Source: DATLBY01 sp035526665 (GTDB lineage Bacteria; Acidobacteriota; Terriglobia; Bryobacterales; Bryobacteraceae). Taken from it: DNA of 18,442 bases. The DNA is taken from NCBI GenBank assembly GCA_035526665.1, contig DATLBY010000038.1, forward strand, positions 1-18,442, in the 5' to 3' direction. Below, piece after piece: positions 6,109-15,158 of this stretch (positions are counted from its first letter, which is position 1; each line of letters starts with the position of its first letter). Under the pieces are notes generated by a model that made no database searches, was not told where the DNA came from, and saw only the letters and a list, made by a program, of their open reading frames with translations. Both the position numbers and the translations under genes were made by a program.

Positions 6109-8243
6109 TATGCGTTCCTCCCGCTGTTGAGCGCGGCGAGCACGTTTTTCGGTGTCATGGGGGCTGTGGGAACTCGAACTCCGGTCGCGTTTGCGACGGC
6201 ATTCGCAATGGCTGCGATACCGGCGATGGCGCACGGCTCACCCAGACCGATGACGCCCTTCTTGTCGTGCTCCGGCGTGATATCCATCTGGACTACGATT
6301 TCACCGATGTCTTTAATCCCGGCCAGCTTGTAGAACTCCATGTCGGCGTTCAACACGCGGCCCGTTTGCTGGTCCATAATGCGCTCTTCCATGAGCGCTG
6401 CGCAGACGCTCATAATGCAAGCGCCCAGCACCTGGCTTTCAGCGGTTTTTGGATTGATGACCAGGCCGCAGTCCTGCACCGCGACCAGCTTGTTCATCTT
6501 GACGATGCCCGTCTCCATGTCGACCGAGACGTCGGCCATCTGGATCCCGGAAGCGCCGCCGGTGTTCAATCCTTCGGTCCGCTTGGTGTCATTCTCTCCC
6601 ATTTCGGAGATCGCATTGACTCCCAGTTTCTGGCATGCCTGCTGCCAGCTCATGCCCTTGTCAGGAGAACCCTTGATGCGGAGGCGTCCATCAATTGCCT
6701 CCAGCTTGTCCGCCGTAGTGTTCAGCGAGGGAGCAATGGTTTCCATTAGCTTGACAAGCGCGTTGATCGTCGATTTACGCGTGGATGATGAGACGCCGCC
6801 AACGGTGGTGGATCCGCCCGATGGACCGGAGGGCGGGTAGGAGTTGTCGCCGATCTTCACTTTGATGGCGCTGAGCGGCAGGCCCAAGGTTTCCGCCGCG
6901 ACCATTCCGATAATGGTTCGCGTACCGGAGCCCAGATCCTGACTGCCGAGCTCGACTTCGACCGAGCCGTCGGGATTGATTGTCGTTTTCGCCTTACTGG
7001 CGTGGCCCGCGCCGCCCCAGGTGGCAATACCGAGACCAAGTCCGCGGCGAATGCTGCCGGTTCCTTCGCCGCGCTGATGCCAGTTCTTGCTCCAGTCGAT
7101 CAGGGTCGCGGCTTTTTTGAGCTGGGAACGATAGACATCGGGGCGCGCGGTGAGATCGGCGTTCTTATCGAACAGCTCGACCGGATCCATCTTCAGCTTG
7201 GCCGCCAGATCTTCGAGAGCCGAGCAGGTGAGATAGGACGCTTGAGGATGATTCGGAGCACGCCAGGCTCGCGCCATGCCGGCGTTGAGCGATACTGCGG
7301 TGTGGTTCAAACGAATGTTGGGAATCTTAGTGAAGACATAGGGGATGGGCGGCATACCGCCTCCGCCGAATCCACCCGTTGCCCAGGATTGCGACTGCCA
7401 CGAGGTGATGGTGCCGTCTTTCTTAGCGGCCACCTTAATTTTGGCGAAGGCGGACGGTCGCACGCCGGCGATGGTGAGCTCGGTAGCGCGATCCAGGAAG
7501 AGTTTGACGGGTTTGCCGCCGCTCGCCTTGGAAAGCTGCGCGCATTCGACGCCCCAGCGATCGGACGGGAACTTGCTGCCGAAGCCGCCGCCCATGTAAT
7601 CCATCTGCACGCGAATGTCGGTGGCTGGAATCTCGAGGCCCTTAGCCAGATCGCCGCCGACGGTGGAGACGGCCTGGGTCGATGGCCAGAATTGGAGCTT
7701 TTGCCCGCCCCAGGCGATGACCTGCCCATGAGGTTCGAGACAGCAGTGAGTGATCACCGGAATCGAATAGGTGTTCTCGATGACCGCGTCGGACTCCCCG
7801 AAGCTCTTCTCGGGATCGCCGGTCACCTGCTCGCCGGCCGCTTTGGCGCGATTGCCGACGTTAGCCAGATTATCCTCACGGACCACGTGAGGCATCACTT
7901 CGTAATCGACTTTAATTTTGCGGACCGCGTCGCGGGCGATAGGTTCGGACGTAGCAGAAACCACAGCGATCTCGGTGCCGGCCCATTGAATTTCGGTGCC
8001 GGCTTTGGAGATGACGCGAACCGCGGTCACACCCTTCAGCCTTTCGGCTTCACTAGTGTCGACGCTCTTGATGCGGGCGTGCGCATGCGGCGAGGTCAAC
8101 ATGGCGGCGAACAGGAGACCCGGGGGATTGAGGTCCGAGGAATATTTCGCACGGCCGCTGGATTTGGCGTTTCCATCCAGCCGGCTGATTCTCTTACCGA
8201 GAACCTTGCGTTGATCCATCGGCGGCCAACTGTAATCAGGCAT
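6108..8243 (-). CDS. Molybdopterin-binding (large) subunit of a PaoC/YagR-like oxidoreductase
   Basis: The product has 711 residues, close to the length of E. coli PaoC. An N-terminal 'hammerhead' domain (about 17-125, with RLDGNAKSSGRAKY) is followed by the molybdenum cofactor-binding domains: GGGFGSKF (218-225), RAWRAPNHPQ (325-334), GSQDLGSGT (433-441) and GLGEP (666-670). Glu669 corresponds to the catalytic Glu of xanthine dehydrogenase-family enzymes. The enzyme would hydroxylate aldehydes or N-heterocycles using water; the substrate cannot be fixed from sequence. The start ATG (8241-8243) overlaps the upstream small-subunit gene by 8 nt, and GGGAGGT lies just before it. There is no signal peptide; export is expected by riding with the Tat-tagged subunit. 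Confidence 0.92.
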   Translation of the reverse strand: MPDYSWPPMDQRKVLGKRISRLDGNAKSSGRAKYSSDLNPPGLLFAAMLTSPHAHARIKSVDTSEAERLKGVTAVRVISKAGTEIQWAGTEIAVVSATSEPIARDAVRKIKVDYEVMPHVVREDNLANVGNRAKAAGEQVTGDPEKSFGESDAVIENTYSIPVITHCCLEPHGQVIAWGGQKLQFWPSTQAVSTVGGDLAKGLEIPATDIRVQMDYMGGGFGSKFPSDRWGVECAQLSKASGGKPVKLFLDRATELTIAGVRPSAFAKIKVAAKKDGTITSWQSQSWATGGFGGGGMPPIPYVFTKIPNIRLNHTAVSLNAGMARAWRAPNHPQASYLTCSALEDLAAKLKMDPVELFDKNADLTARPDVYRSQLKKAATLIDWSKNWHQRGEGTGSIRRGLGLGIATWGGAGHASKAKTTINPDGSVEVELGSQDLGSGTRTIIGMVAAETLGLPLSAIKVKIGDNSYPPSGPSGGSTTVGGVSSSTRKSTINALVKLMETIAPSLNTTADKLEAIDGRLRIKGSPDKGMSWQQACQKLGVNAISEMGENDTKRTEGLNTGGASGIQMADVSVDMETGIVKMNKLVAVQDCGLVINPKTAESQVLGACIMSVCAALMEERIMDQQTGRVLNADMEFYKLAGIKDIGEIVVQMDITPEHDKKGVIGLGEPCAIAGIAAIANAVANATGVRVPTAPMTPKNVLAALNSGRNA

Positions 8244-8877
8244 TGCGACCTCCCTTGAGCTGCTTGGCGGCTTCGAGTACGGCTTGACGGATGCCCACGT
8301 AGGTTCCGCAGCGGCAGAGATTACCTCCCAGTCCGTCCTTCACTTGTTCGTAGGTTGGATTCGGATTCTTGTCGAGGAATCCCTTGGACGCCATGACGAA
8401 TCCGGGGGTGCAGTAGCCGCACTGCTGCGCGTCATTGTTGACGAAGGCGGCGACGATCGGGTGCGGGTTGGCGACCTGCGCCACTCCTTCCAGCGTCTGA
8501 ATGTCTTTCCCCTGTGCGTCAACGGCTAGAATCGTGCAGCCGTAGACCACTTTGTGATTCATCATCACCGTGCAGGCGCCGCACGTGCCGCGATCGCACA
8601 CGCGCTTGGCGGCTGTCAGATCGAGATGATTTCGCAGGGTGTCGAGCAGCGTTTCGCGCGGCTCGACGGTTGTCTTGTACGGCTTACCGTTGATTTGCAA
8701 GGTTATGGGAACCTCGCCGGGGCCGGAAAGATTAGCGGGCGGGGCTGCGGCGGCTTCCGTTTCAAGAACGCCGGTGCTCAAGGCGCCGCCGCTGAGACCT
8801 ACGCCGCGGATAAAACCGCGTCTGGAAAAACCGCTGCCGGGTTTTTTGGGCTTGTCGGGATCTTTAATAGAGCTCAC
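8236..8877 (-). CDS. Tat-exported [2Fe-2S] subunit of a PaoA/YagT-like oxidoreductase
   Basis: A protein of 213 residues beginning with GTG (8875-8877), preceded by AAAGGCGG. FSRRGFIRGVGLSGGALSTG (17-36) is a twin-arginine signal. The plant-type ferredoxin domain binds one [2Fe-2S] cluster through Cys94, Cys99, Cys102 and Cys114 (CDRGTCGAC and YGC). The helical domain binds the second through Cys153, Cys156, Cys188 and Cys190 (QQCGYC and NLCRCG). All eight ligands are present. It is first in the four-gene unit and, as in PaoABC, would carry the pre-assembled heterotrimer across the membrane. A promoter is visible at 8907-8936. No MocA/PaoD-type molybdenum cofactor chaperone gene is next to it. 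Confidence 0.92.
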   Translation of the reverse strand: MSSIKDPDKPKKPGSGFSRRGFIRGVGLSGGALSTGVLETEAAAAPPANLSGPGEVPITLQINGKPYKTTVEPRETLLDTLRNHLDLTAAKRVCDRGTCGACTVMMNHKVVYGCTILAVDAQGKDIQTLEGVAQVANPHPIVAAFVNNDAQQCGYCTPGFVMASKGFLDKNPNPTYEQVKDGLGGNLCRCGTYVGIRQAVLEAAKQLKGGRNA

Positions 8878-8906
8878 TAGAATCCGCCTTTCGGTACTGA
8901 ATAGCG

Positions 8907-8936
8907 ACTATATCAGATGAATGGAAATGACGACAA
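8907..8936 (-). promoter_or_regulatory. Sigma-70-like promoter of the oxidoreductase operon
   Basis: On the minus strand TTGTCG (8931-8936), an 18-nt spacer and TATAGT (8907-8912) fit the consensus well. The predicted start near 8900 gives a leader of about 23 nt before the GTG at 8877. It lies in the 83-nt gap after the TPR gene, so the oxidoreductase genes can be transcribed separately from that gene. Confidence 0.5.
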
Positions 8937-8960
8937 GCATCCTTGCCGGGGGCCGGGAGG

Positions 8961-11294
8961 CTAGCGCCCGGGATCTTTTTCTCCGTGCACCAGCTGACCT
9001 GAACACTCTCCTCGAAACCAGTCGAGCGGTCCGGCAAAGCAGGCACAATTCAGATCGGGCCGGTGCGACGGTTCGATCCGTTCCTTAGCGCACTCGCCCA
9101 CTCCTCCGGCGATGCCCAGTGCAACCGCAGTTCGAAATTTTTGCCGTGCTTCCGCCGGGCGTACTCGCTCCAATATTACTCCGTGCAGCAGGTATGCCCT
9201 TTCCCATTCCGGCCACTTGGCTTCAATCTCTCGGAGACGTTTCTCGGCTGCCAGCGAATCGCCCTGCACCGCCAGTGCCAGTGCCAGTCGCAGAAGCAAA
9301 TCCGGGTCGCCGGGCGATTTTTGGATGGCTCGGTTTAAAAGTTCGATAGCCTGGCCGGCTTGTCCTTGCCGAAGTAAAAGAAAAGATGCCTGCCGGGCGA
9401 ACTCGGTATGTGATGGATGCTGCTGCAAGCCCTTTTGGAGGATACCCGCGGCCTCCGGCGTCTGGCCCACCGCATCCAGAATGCGCGCGCGCATGAGCAG
9501 ATAATCGGCTCCTCGCGAGGCCGCCGGCACACGTTTGAGCATCTCTAACGCGGTCGGCATACCATCCATGGAAAACACAGCCCAGGCAAGATCGATGCGC
9601 GCCTGCTCATCTTCCTGCGCCGCCCGCTCCAGCAATTCCTTAGCGGGCGCATATTTTCCGGCTGCCATCAGCGCAGCGCCTGCCTTGCGTAAGAGGGCGG
9701 GATCGGCGCGCCCTGACAGCAGCTCCCGAAATTCGTGCACCGCCGCATTCAACTCGCCTTCAGCCAGCAACAAAGTTCCCAAATTGAGCCGCAGTTCAGG
9801 ATCCCCCGGATGCGTGGCAGCCTCGCGGCGGAGGCGGTCGATGTCGCGCCGTATCCGCTCCGCCGCCGGCATGGACGCCATCTCAATCAAGCCGGCTTCT
9901 TTACGGGGCCCCCTGATGGATTGGGGCCGCACCTTCTGAAACGTATTCAAAAAGCCTTGCGCCTCGTCTACCCGGTCCATTTCCATCAGGCAACGGCCTA
10001 AATAAAGCAGAATCTCCGGATCGCCGGGCACAAGCGCAAGGGCCTGTTTTAAAACTTTCTCTGCATCCGCGTGCCGATCAATCGCCGTATAAGTAAGCCC
10101 GATCTGCGCTAGAATGCGAGGATTTTTGGGACTGGTCCGATCCGCCGCCAACAGGTCTGGCAAAGCTTCGGCCGGCCTTCCCAACCGGTAAAGCAGCCAC
10201 CCCCTGGCAAGCCGTGCGGGAGCGAAGTTTGCGCTGGCTCGCACGGCCGCCGTCAACTCAGCGAGCGCACGCTCCGGACTCGAGCGCCACAGCAGTTGCG
10301 CCAGGTCATAATGCCCGACAGCGTCGGCCGGGCGCCGGCGAACATACGACTCGAGCGCCTGCAAACCCTCGGAAGGACGCGCATCGCTCAGTCCCAGGAT
10401 TAACGCACGGTCGCGCACGGCGATTTCGTCCTCGGGCCGCAGATTCAGATAGCGATCATAGGCCAGCGCAGCGTCGCCGTAATAGCTTGCCGCTTCTGCC
10501 GCATGAGCCAGGGCAAGCTGAATCTCAGGCCGTTTCGGCGCTCTCTCTCCAGCTTGTGCCAGCAGGAAAACGGCGCGAGCGTAGTCCTGCCGGGAAGCGT
10601 GCGAGAGCCCAAGCTCCACAAGTGCGTCCGCGTCTCCCGGCTGAATCCGGAGCGCCGCTTCCAATGCGCGTTGTGCCCTGTCGTGATGGTTTGCCCGCGC
10701 TGCCGCGCGTCCCAGGTTCATCAGAACATCGAAATCCTGTGGATATATTGACAACAGGCGATTGAAGGCGGATTCGGCCTGATCATAGCGCTCCATTCGG
10801 GCGCATGCCATTCCTAGGGCGAAGAGGCGTCGTGGATCTCCTTTCGCTTCCCGGTCCAGACGGTCCAGAATCGCGGATGCGGCAGCACTCTGGCCGGACG
10901 ACTGAAGGGCTTCCGCTCGAAGCAGCCGCACCACTTCCGATTCATCCAGCCGTTTTAGATGCTCCAACGCCTTTGCACCATGCTTTTGATCGATCTCGAT
11001 GCGCGCTAACTGAAGGCTTGCATTTAGGTGCCCCGGATTTAGCCGCAATAGGCGCTCAAACCACTGCCTTGATTGCTCGGATTGGCCGCATGCGACAAAG
11101 TGATTGCCAAAATTATTCAAAAGAGCGGTCGAGGGCGGGCCTTTGGCGAGTGCCTGGCGGTAAAAGCGCTCAGCTTCTTCACAACGATGTTCCCCGTCGA
11201 GCCGGGCCGCCTCCCGCAAGAGGCTCTCTTGCGCGCCAGCGCTCGAAACGAGGGCGGCCGCACTCCACAGAGCTAACACGCGTCCGGCGGACAT
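8961..11294 (-). CDS. Periplasmic tetratricopeptide-repeat protein
   Basis: A protein of 777 residues. Residues 1-21 (MSAGRVLALWSAAALVSSAGA) are a Sec signal peptide, giving the start ATG at 11292-11294 with an AGGA 11 nt upstream; the frame extends to 11393 without a better site. The rest is a solenoid of many degenerate TPR units of about 34 residues (for example ERYDQAESAFNRLLSIYPQD, DRHADAEKVLKQALALVPGD, GQAGQAIELLNRAIQKSPGD) with the usual small residues and Pro at unit ends. The last 45 residues are a non-TPR tail with four Cys (GECAKE, LNCACF, RGECSG). No catalytic domain is visible, so it is probably a protein-protein scaffold. It lies 118 nt downstream of the TonB receptor on the same strand and may work with it. 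Confidence 0.88.
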   Translation of the reverse strand: MSAGRVLALWSAAALVSSAGAQESLLREAARLDGEHRCEEAERFYRQALAKGPPSTALLNNFGNHFVACGQSEQSRQWFERLLRLNPGHLNASLQLARIEIDQKHGAKALEHLKRLDESEVVRLLRAEALQSSGQSAAASAILDRLDREAKGDPRRLFALGMACARMERYDQAESAFNRLLSIYPQDFDVLMNLGRAAARANHHDRAQRALEAALRIQPGDADALVELGLSHASRQDYARAVFLLAQAGERAPKRPEIQLALAHAAEAASYYGDAALAYDRYLNLRPEDEIAVRDRALILGLSDARPSEGLQALESYVRRRPADAVGHYDLAQLLWRSSPERALAELTAAVRASANFAPARLARGWLLYRLGRPAEALPDLLAADRTSPKNPRILAQIGLTYTAIDRHADAEKVLKQALALVPGDPEILLYLGRCLMEMDRVDEAQGFLNTFQKVRPQSIRGPRKEAGLIEMASMPAAERIRRDIDRLRREAATHPGDPELRLNLGTLLLAEGELNAAVHEFRELLSGRADPALLRKAGAALMAAGKYAPAKELLERAAQEDEQARIDLAWAVFSMDGMPTALEMLKRVPAASRGADYLLMRARILDAVGQTPEAAGILQKGLQQHPSHTEFARQASFLLLRQGQAGQAIELLNRAIQKSPGDPDLLLRLALALAVQGDSLAAEKRLREIEAKWPEWERAYLLHGVILERVRPAEARQKFRTAVALGIAGGVGECAKERIEPSHRPDLNCACFAGPLDWFRGECSGQLVHGEKDPGR

Positions 11295-11412
11295 CTGTAT
11301 AGTTATCCTATCCTCACGCGCAGGATACAAAACAGAGGCGCCAACTCCTCCCATGCCGCTAAGGCGTGAAGGAGAGAGCTGCGAACGAGCCACGACCTCT
11401 CGGCGAGATTTT

Positions 11413-14400
11413 TTAAAACTCCAGCCGCAAACCTAACTGAGTCTTTCTGCCGAAGGTATTCTGCAGTTGATCTTTTGACCTTCCGAAGGTACTCGAATAA
11501 ACGTTGGTATCCGGGTCGGACCATGTAATGCTATTCAGGGCGTTGAAGGAATCCGCTCGCAGCTCAAAGCGCAGCCGCTCCGTGACGTGAAAACCCTTAA
11601 CCAGCGACGCATTCACGACCAGTTGCGAAGGCCCGGTGAGCCCGGAGTAGAGCCATGGATTCGATCTCGGCGTATATGGGGGCAAGGGAGAGAGCACCGA
11701 TGTGTTGAACCAACCACTCGGTCCGGGGTTGGATACCCGGGGGTCCCCATTCACAACCAGCCCGCCGAACTGGATGTACCGGCCGGATCGCCAGGTCGCT
11801 ACCGGGGTAAGATTCCAGCCTCCCACCAATGCGTCCAGCAGACGGGGCGCGCCACTTAGGAAGTGACGGCTCTTCCCAAAAGGCAGCTCCCAGGTTCCCG
11901 CGAGCGTGAGCCGGTGTCGAGCAGCCGGCGAATCGATCCAGGAATACTCCTTCGAGTAGATCGCCCGATCGTCGTAATAGCGTTGATCCTGCTCGTAATG
12001 ATAGTTGTAGCCAACCAGAAGAGAATAGCCTCTCGAAAAGTTCTTCTGGGCTTTGATCTGCAGCGACTGGTAGCGCAAATTCCCGCCGGGCTGGCCGTCG
12101 ATGACATTAATTGCACCATACTGCGGATATGGTCGCATCAGCGATAATATGCTGACGTTCTGCTGATACCGAAGGGATCCCGGAAACTTTTCCACCGGGA
12201 GAACATTGAAAAACGGGTTGGGTACCGACTTGTTCACGGCCTCCTTATACCGGTAAGCGATATTAGGATCCACCATGTTGATGTTTCGCGTCGTGTCATA
12301 GACAAAACTGGAAAGGTTCAAGTAGTAGGTGACATCGAGCACGATGCCTTCCGGCAGCTGACGTTGGAACGAGAAGTTCAAACGGTCGCTGGTCTGGCGC
12401 GGGCGGTCAGCTCGATAGAAGCCCACGCTATCACCAAGCCCGGTGTACCGTCCGAGTGTTTTCTGATAAGCAGGTATTACTGGATAGGAGGCAGGAAACG
12501 GATTCTGCAGCGTCATCTGCGGAACACCCTGCACCAACGGCGGTGCTCCTGTATAGCTGGTAAATCCCGGCGTGGTGAGATTATTGAAGTCCGTAGTGCC
12601 CTGAATCCACGGCGTTACATATCTGCCGTAGGCCGCCCGCAAAGACGACTTGTCATTCAGCCGGTATGCGATTCCGACGCGCGGCGACCAGGTGCCGCTG
12701 CTCGAACTCCACTGGCCGCGGTTACTGCTGTCGGTGAACTGGAATGCTCCGTTCAACATCCAACCGCCCTGATAAAACTGCTTGACCTCATTGGGCATGG
12801 CCGGCGCGTTTGCGCCCTGAAACTCGGGAATCGGACTACTCAGGTCGATAGGCCGCACGGACCGGTCTTTCTCTTCCCGCCAGGCTTGCTCAAATTCATA
12901 CCGCAGGCCAAGATTCAACGTCAGTTTGCGGCTTATTTTCCAATCGTCGTTTACGAAACCGGCGTAAAACCTCGAGGAAGGAGCCAGGAAATTGATCGCC
13001 GGCATGGACGTTCCGCTGGAGTCCCAGTCGCTTGGGCCGCCTCTGGTGGGAGCTATTGCGCCAATTAGAAAGGTGGCGAAGCCGTCCCCGGAAACCTTCG
13101 TGTTGGGGTTTACATAGGTATCGGCGGTGGTGTCTGCCGCGAACCCAAACCCGGGATTACTTAAAATGAGCCCTTGCGGCGACCGATTGCCGCGGGTTTC
13201 GAAACCAGACTTTAGATAGTGGGATCCACGCTGCTGAGCAAGTTTCAGGTCGATTCCGTCAGCAGTCGGCCTCTGGTCCCAGTAACCGCCGCCCGGCCCC
13301 ATGTTGAAGTTCCTGGAAGATCCATCGATTCCCGTAATTGACATGCGCGGCAGCAATACCGGGACAGAAGGATCCTGGAACACCTGTTTGAAGAAGGAAG
13401 AGTTGGGCCAAATCTTCGCCCAGCCATCCACTGTGAAGTTGGTTGCGGGCTTGGCGGCGTCGATGAAGTCGTGATACTCCCCGCGAATATTGATCACCGT
13501 GCGTGGGTTCAACGTATAGGTTACATCCCCCGAAATCGATTTGGAATCCCGCTGACTGCCTCGATCCGATACGAAGTAGTCCGATCCGGTAGGATTCGAC
13601 GTTGTGATATGCGTCTGGAACCAGCTGAAGCGGCCAGATGCCCGCAGCTTGTCGGTAACCTGATAATCCACGCGGTCCGTAAAATTTTTGAAGGGAAATT
13701 TGATCGGCAACGCCACCGAGTAGTTGTTTACGTGATACGGTCCAATACCTTCTGAATTTGGCTTCCAGAGACGGCTGGTATAGGCGACCGCAACAGGATC
13801 CAGCTTTGAAGCGGGTATGATATTGCCGGGATAGGGAGTGCGCGTCACCACGCTGCCATCCGCCGAAACCTGCGTGCTCCAGGGATCGTAAATAGTCCGC
13901 AGCCCTCCGGCAACGTTCAACGATTGGGAAAAGTTCCCGGCGCGCTCCAGCTCGGTCGGAAGCGTTTGGATCAGGGTCTGAGGATCTGTCTGCTGCCATC
14001 CCTCGTAGCCCACGAAATTGAAAAGCCTGTTCCTCAATATGGGGTGGCCGAGGGTGCCGCCATACATATGGTTGCGTCCAAGATTTACGGTCCGGTAGAC
14101 GCGATTCTCCAGCGCATTTGCCCACGGGTACTGCCCCTGATAAAAGGCATTGCCATGATACTCATTGGTTCCCGATTTGAGAGTGAGACTGATGGCGGAC
14201 CCCGCGCTGTGCCCGTACTCGGCGTCCACCGCGTTTTGCTGAACGTTGACCTCCTGCACCATGTCCGGCGAAGGTACGTAGCCTGTTTTATATCCGATGG
14301 TCACCGAAGCGCCGTCTACCTGCAGGTCATTGGTAAAGTTTTGGCCGCCTCCAACCCGCTGCTGATTCGGCCCCCAACTGTGATAGGGCATGTATTCGGA

Positions 14401-14913
14401 GCCAAAATCGTTCTTCTCCACGGAGGGATCGAGTGTCGCGAGCAGAAACGGCGTACGGTAGAGCTGCGGCACCGCCGAGGTCAGTTTGCTATCTACCGTC
14501 GTCTCGAGCTTCCCGGTATTGAACTGGACCATGATGGCTTCCGCCGTAACCGTCACCGTCTCACGGACGTCTCCGGTCTTCATGAATGCATCCACGCTCA
14601 CGTCGCCTCTCTGCTGCAGAACGACGTTTTCCTGCACGAAGCGGCTGAAGCCCGGGAACTCGACACTTATCGTGTAACTGCCGGGCTCTACAAGATCGAA
14701 GATATAGTGGCCGGACTCATTGGTCTGACGGATGGTGGGCACACCGGTCTTCACGTTTGTAAGAGTGACGTTTGCGGCGGGGATGGCAGCCTTGCTGGGG
14801 TCGGTAACTGTTCCCTGAATTCTGCCGCGGTATTCCTGGGCAGTTCCCTGAACCGCAAAGAGCGCTGCCGCCAGGAATAGCAGGAATCGGTTGCTTGCGG
14901 ATGCAAGTTTCAC
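11413..14913 (-). CDS. Oar-like TonB-dependent outer-membrane receptor with carboxypeptidase regulatory-like domain
   Basis: A protein of 1,166 residues. A signal peptide (1-26, ending VQGTAQ) precedes a carboxypeptidase-D regulatory-like beta-sandwich (about 29-114, GRIQGTVTDPSKAAIPAANV). A TonB plug follows (about 120-270, with FTNDLQVDGASVTIG and EVNVQQNAVDAEYGHSAGSA), then a large beta-barrel to the C-terminus, which ends in LGLRLEF with the terminal aromatic residue typical of BAM substrates. This architecture is very common in Acidobacteriota and is thought to take up or bind large substrates such as glycans or peptides; the ligand is unknown. The GTG start (14911-14913) is chosen because AAGGAGG lies 5 nt upstream and the signal peptide begins there. 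An insertion sequence ends 88 nt upstream, so its native promoter or readthrough may be altered. Confidence 0.92.
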   Translation of the reverse strand: MKLASASNRFLLFLAAALFAVQGTAQEYRGRIQGTVTDPSKAAIPAANVTLTNVKTGVPTIRQTNESGHYIFDLVEPGSYTISVEFPGFSRFVQENVVLQQRGDVSVDAFMKTGDVRETVTVTAEAIMVQFNTGKLETTVDSKLTSAVPQLYRTPFLLATLDPSVEKNDFGSEYMPYHSWGPNQQRVGGGQNFTNDLQVDGASVTIGYKTGYVPSPDMVQEVNVQQNAVDAEYGHSAGSAISLTLKSGTNEYHGNAFYQGQYPWANALENRVYRTVNLGRNHMYGGTLGHPILRNRLFNFVGYEGWQQTDPQTLIQTLPTELERAGNFSQSLNVAGGLRTIYDPWSTQVSADGSVVTRTPYPGNIIPASKLDPVAVAYTSRLWKPNSEGIGPYHVNNYSVALPIKFPFKNFTDRVDYQVTDKLRASGRFSWFQTHITTSNPTGSDYFVSDRGSQRDSKSISGDVTYTLNPRTVINIRGEYHDFIDAAKPATNFTVDGWAKIWPNSSFFKQVFQDPSVPVLLPRMSITGIDGSSRNFNMGPGGGYWDQRPTADGIDLKLAQQRGSHYLKSGFETRGNRSPQGLILSNPGFGFAADTTADTYVNPNTKVSGDGFATFLIGAIAPTRGGPSDWDSSGTSMPAINFLAPSSRFYAGFVNDDWKISRKLTLNLGLRYEFEQAWREEKDRSVRPIDLSSPIPEFQGANAPAMPNEVKQFYQGGWMLNGAFQFTDSSNRGQWSSSSGTWSPRVGIAYRLNDKSSLRAAYGRYVTPWIQGTTDFNNLTTPGFTSYTGAPPLVQGVPQMTLQNPFPASYPVIPAYQKTLGRYTGLGDSVGFYRADRPRQTSDRLNFSFQRQLPEGIVLDVTYYLNLSSFVYDTTRNINMVDPNIAYRYKEAVNKSVPNPFFNVLPVEKFPGSLRYQQNVSILSLMRPYPQYGAINVIDGQPGGNLRYQSLQIKAQKNFSRGYSLLVGYNYHYEQDQRYYDDRAIYSKEYSWIDSPAARHRLTLAGTWELPFGKSRHFLSGAPRLLDALVGGWNLTPVATWRSGRYIQFGGLVVNGDPRVSNPGPSGWFNTSVLSPLPPYTPRSNPWLYSGLTGPSQLVVNASLVKGFHVTERLRFELRADSFNALNSITWSDPDTNVYSSTFGRSKDQLQNTFGRKTQLGLRLEF

Positions 14914-14918
14914 TGAAG

Positions 14919-14925
14919 CCTCCTT
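14919..14925 (-). promoter_or_regulatory. Ribosome-binding site AAGGAGG of the TonB receptor
   Basis: Consensus Shine-Dalgarno 5 nt before the GTG at 14911-14913. It decides the start in favour of this GTG over the upstream in-frame codon at 14967. A TATGAT sequence on the minus strand at 14963-14968 is a possible -10 box, but no convincing -35 was found between it and the IS end at 15002. Confidence 0.75.
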
Positions 14926-14995
14926 ACTTGTGCGCACGGGTGTTTTGAGCCAGTCTAGGCTTATCATAGTTGCACAGGGAATGCAAGGGAAGAAG

Positions 14996-15001
14996 TAAAT
15001 C
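14996..15001. repeat. Possible target-site duplication, left copy (TAAATC)
   Basis: TAAATC directly abuts the left terminal inverted repeat of the IS. The same six bases directly abut the right repeat at 16818-16823. On the right they are the first unit of a tandem hexamer array, so a true 6-bp duplication cannot be told from insertion into a pre-existing repeat. Confidence 0.5.
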
Positions 15002-15019
15002 CCGTGATCCGTCGATAAG
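15002..15019 (+). repeat. Left terminal inverted repeat of the IS
   Basis: CCGTGATCCGTCGATAAG, the exact reverse complement of 16800-16817. The identity stops at both edges, which defines the element ends. Confidence 0.88.
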
Positions 15020-15158
15020 GGCAGCGGGGCGAACCATAGGTGAGGCCGGGTGGCTGTGAGAGGTGCTCCAGGAACGCTTTAAGTCAAGGGTGGGTTTGTG
15101 TAAGCGGGTAAGAGGGTTGGCACCTGGTGGGTGCAAAGTTGCCGGTACACTCGGGGGA

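Noticed and set aside
7002..8258. Long plus-strand open frame (418 codons) opposite the molybdopterin subunit
   Set aside because: It is antisense to a protein with clear family motifs; GC-rich coding DNA commonly leaves the opposite strand open, and the translation shows no domain or ribosome-binding site.
8946..8984. GC-rich stretch followed by TTTTT at the end of the TPR gene, considered as a terminator
   Set aside because: The T run is on the plus strand and inside the TPR coding end; on the minus strand there is only a 5-bp imperfect stem with no U-tract.
13924..14880. Plus-strand open frame of 318 codons opposite the TonB receptor
   Set aside because: No recognisable domain, and it overlaps the receptor's signal peptide, plug and barrel regions on the minus strand.
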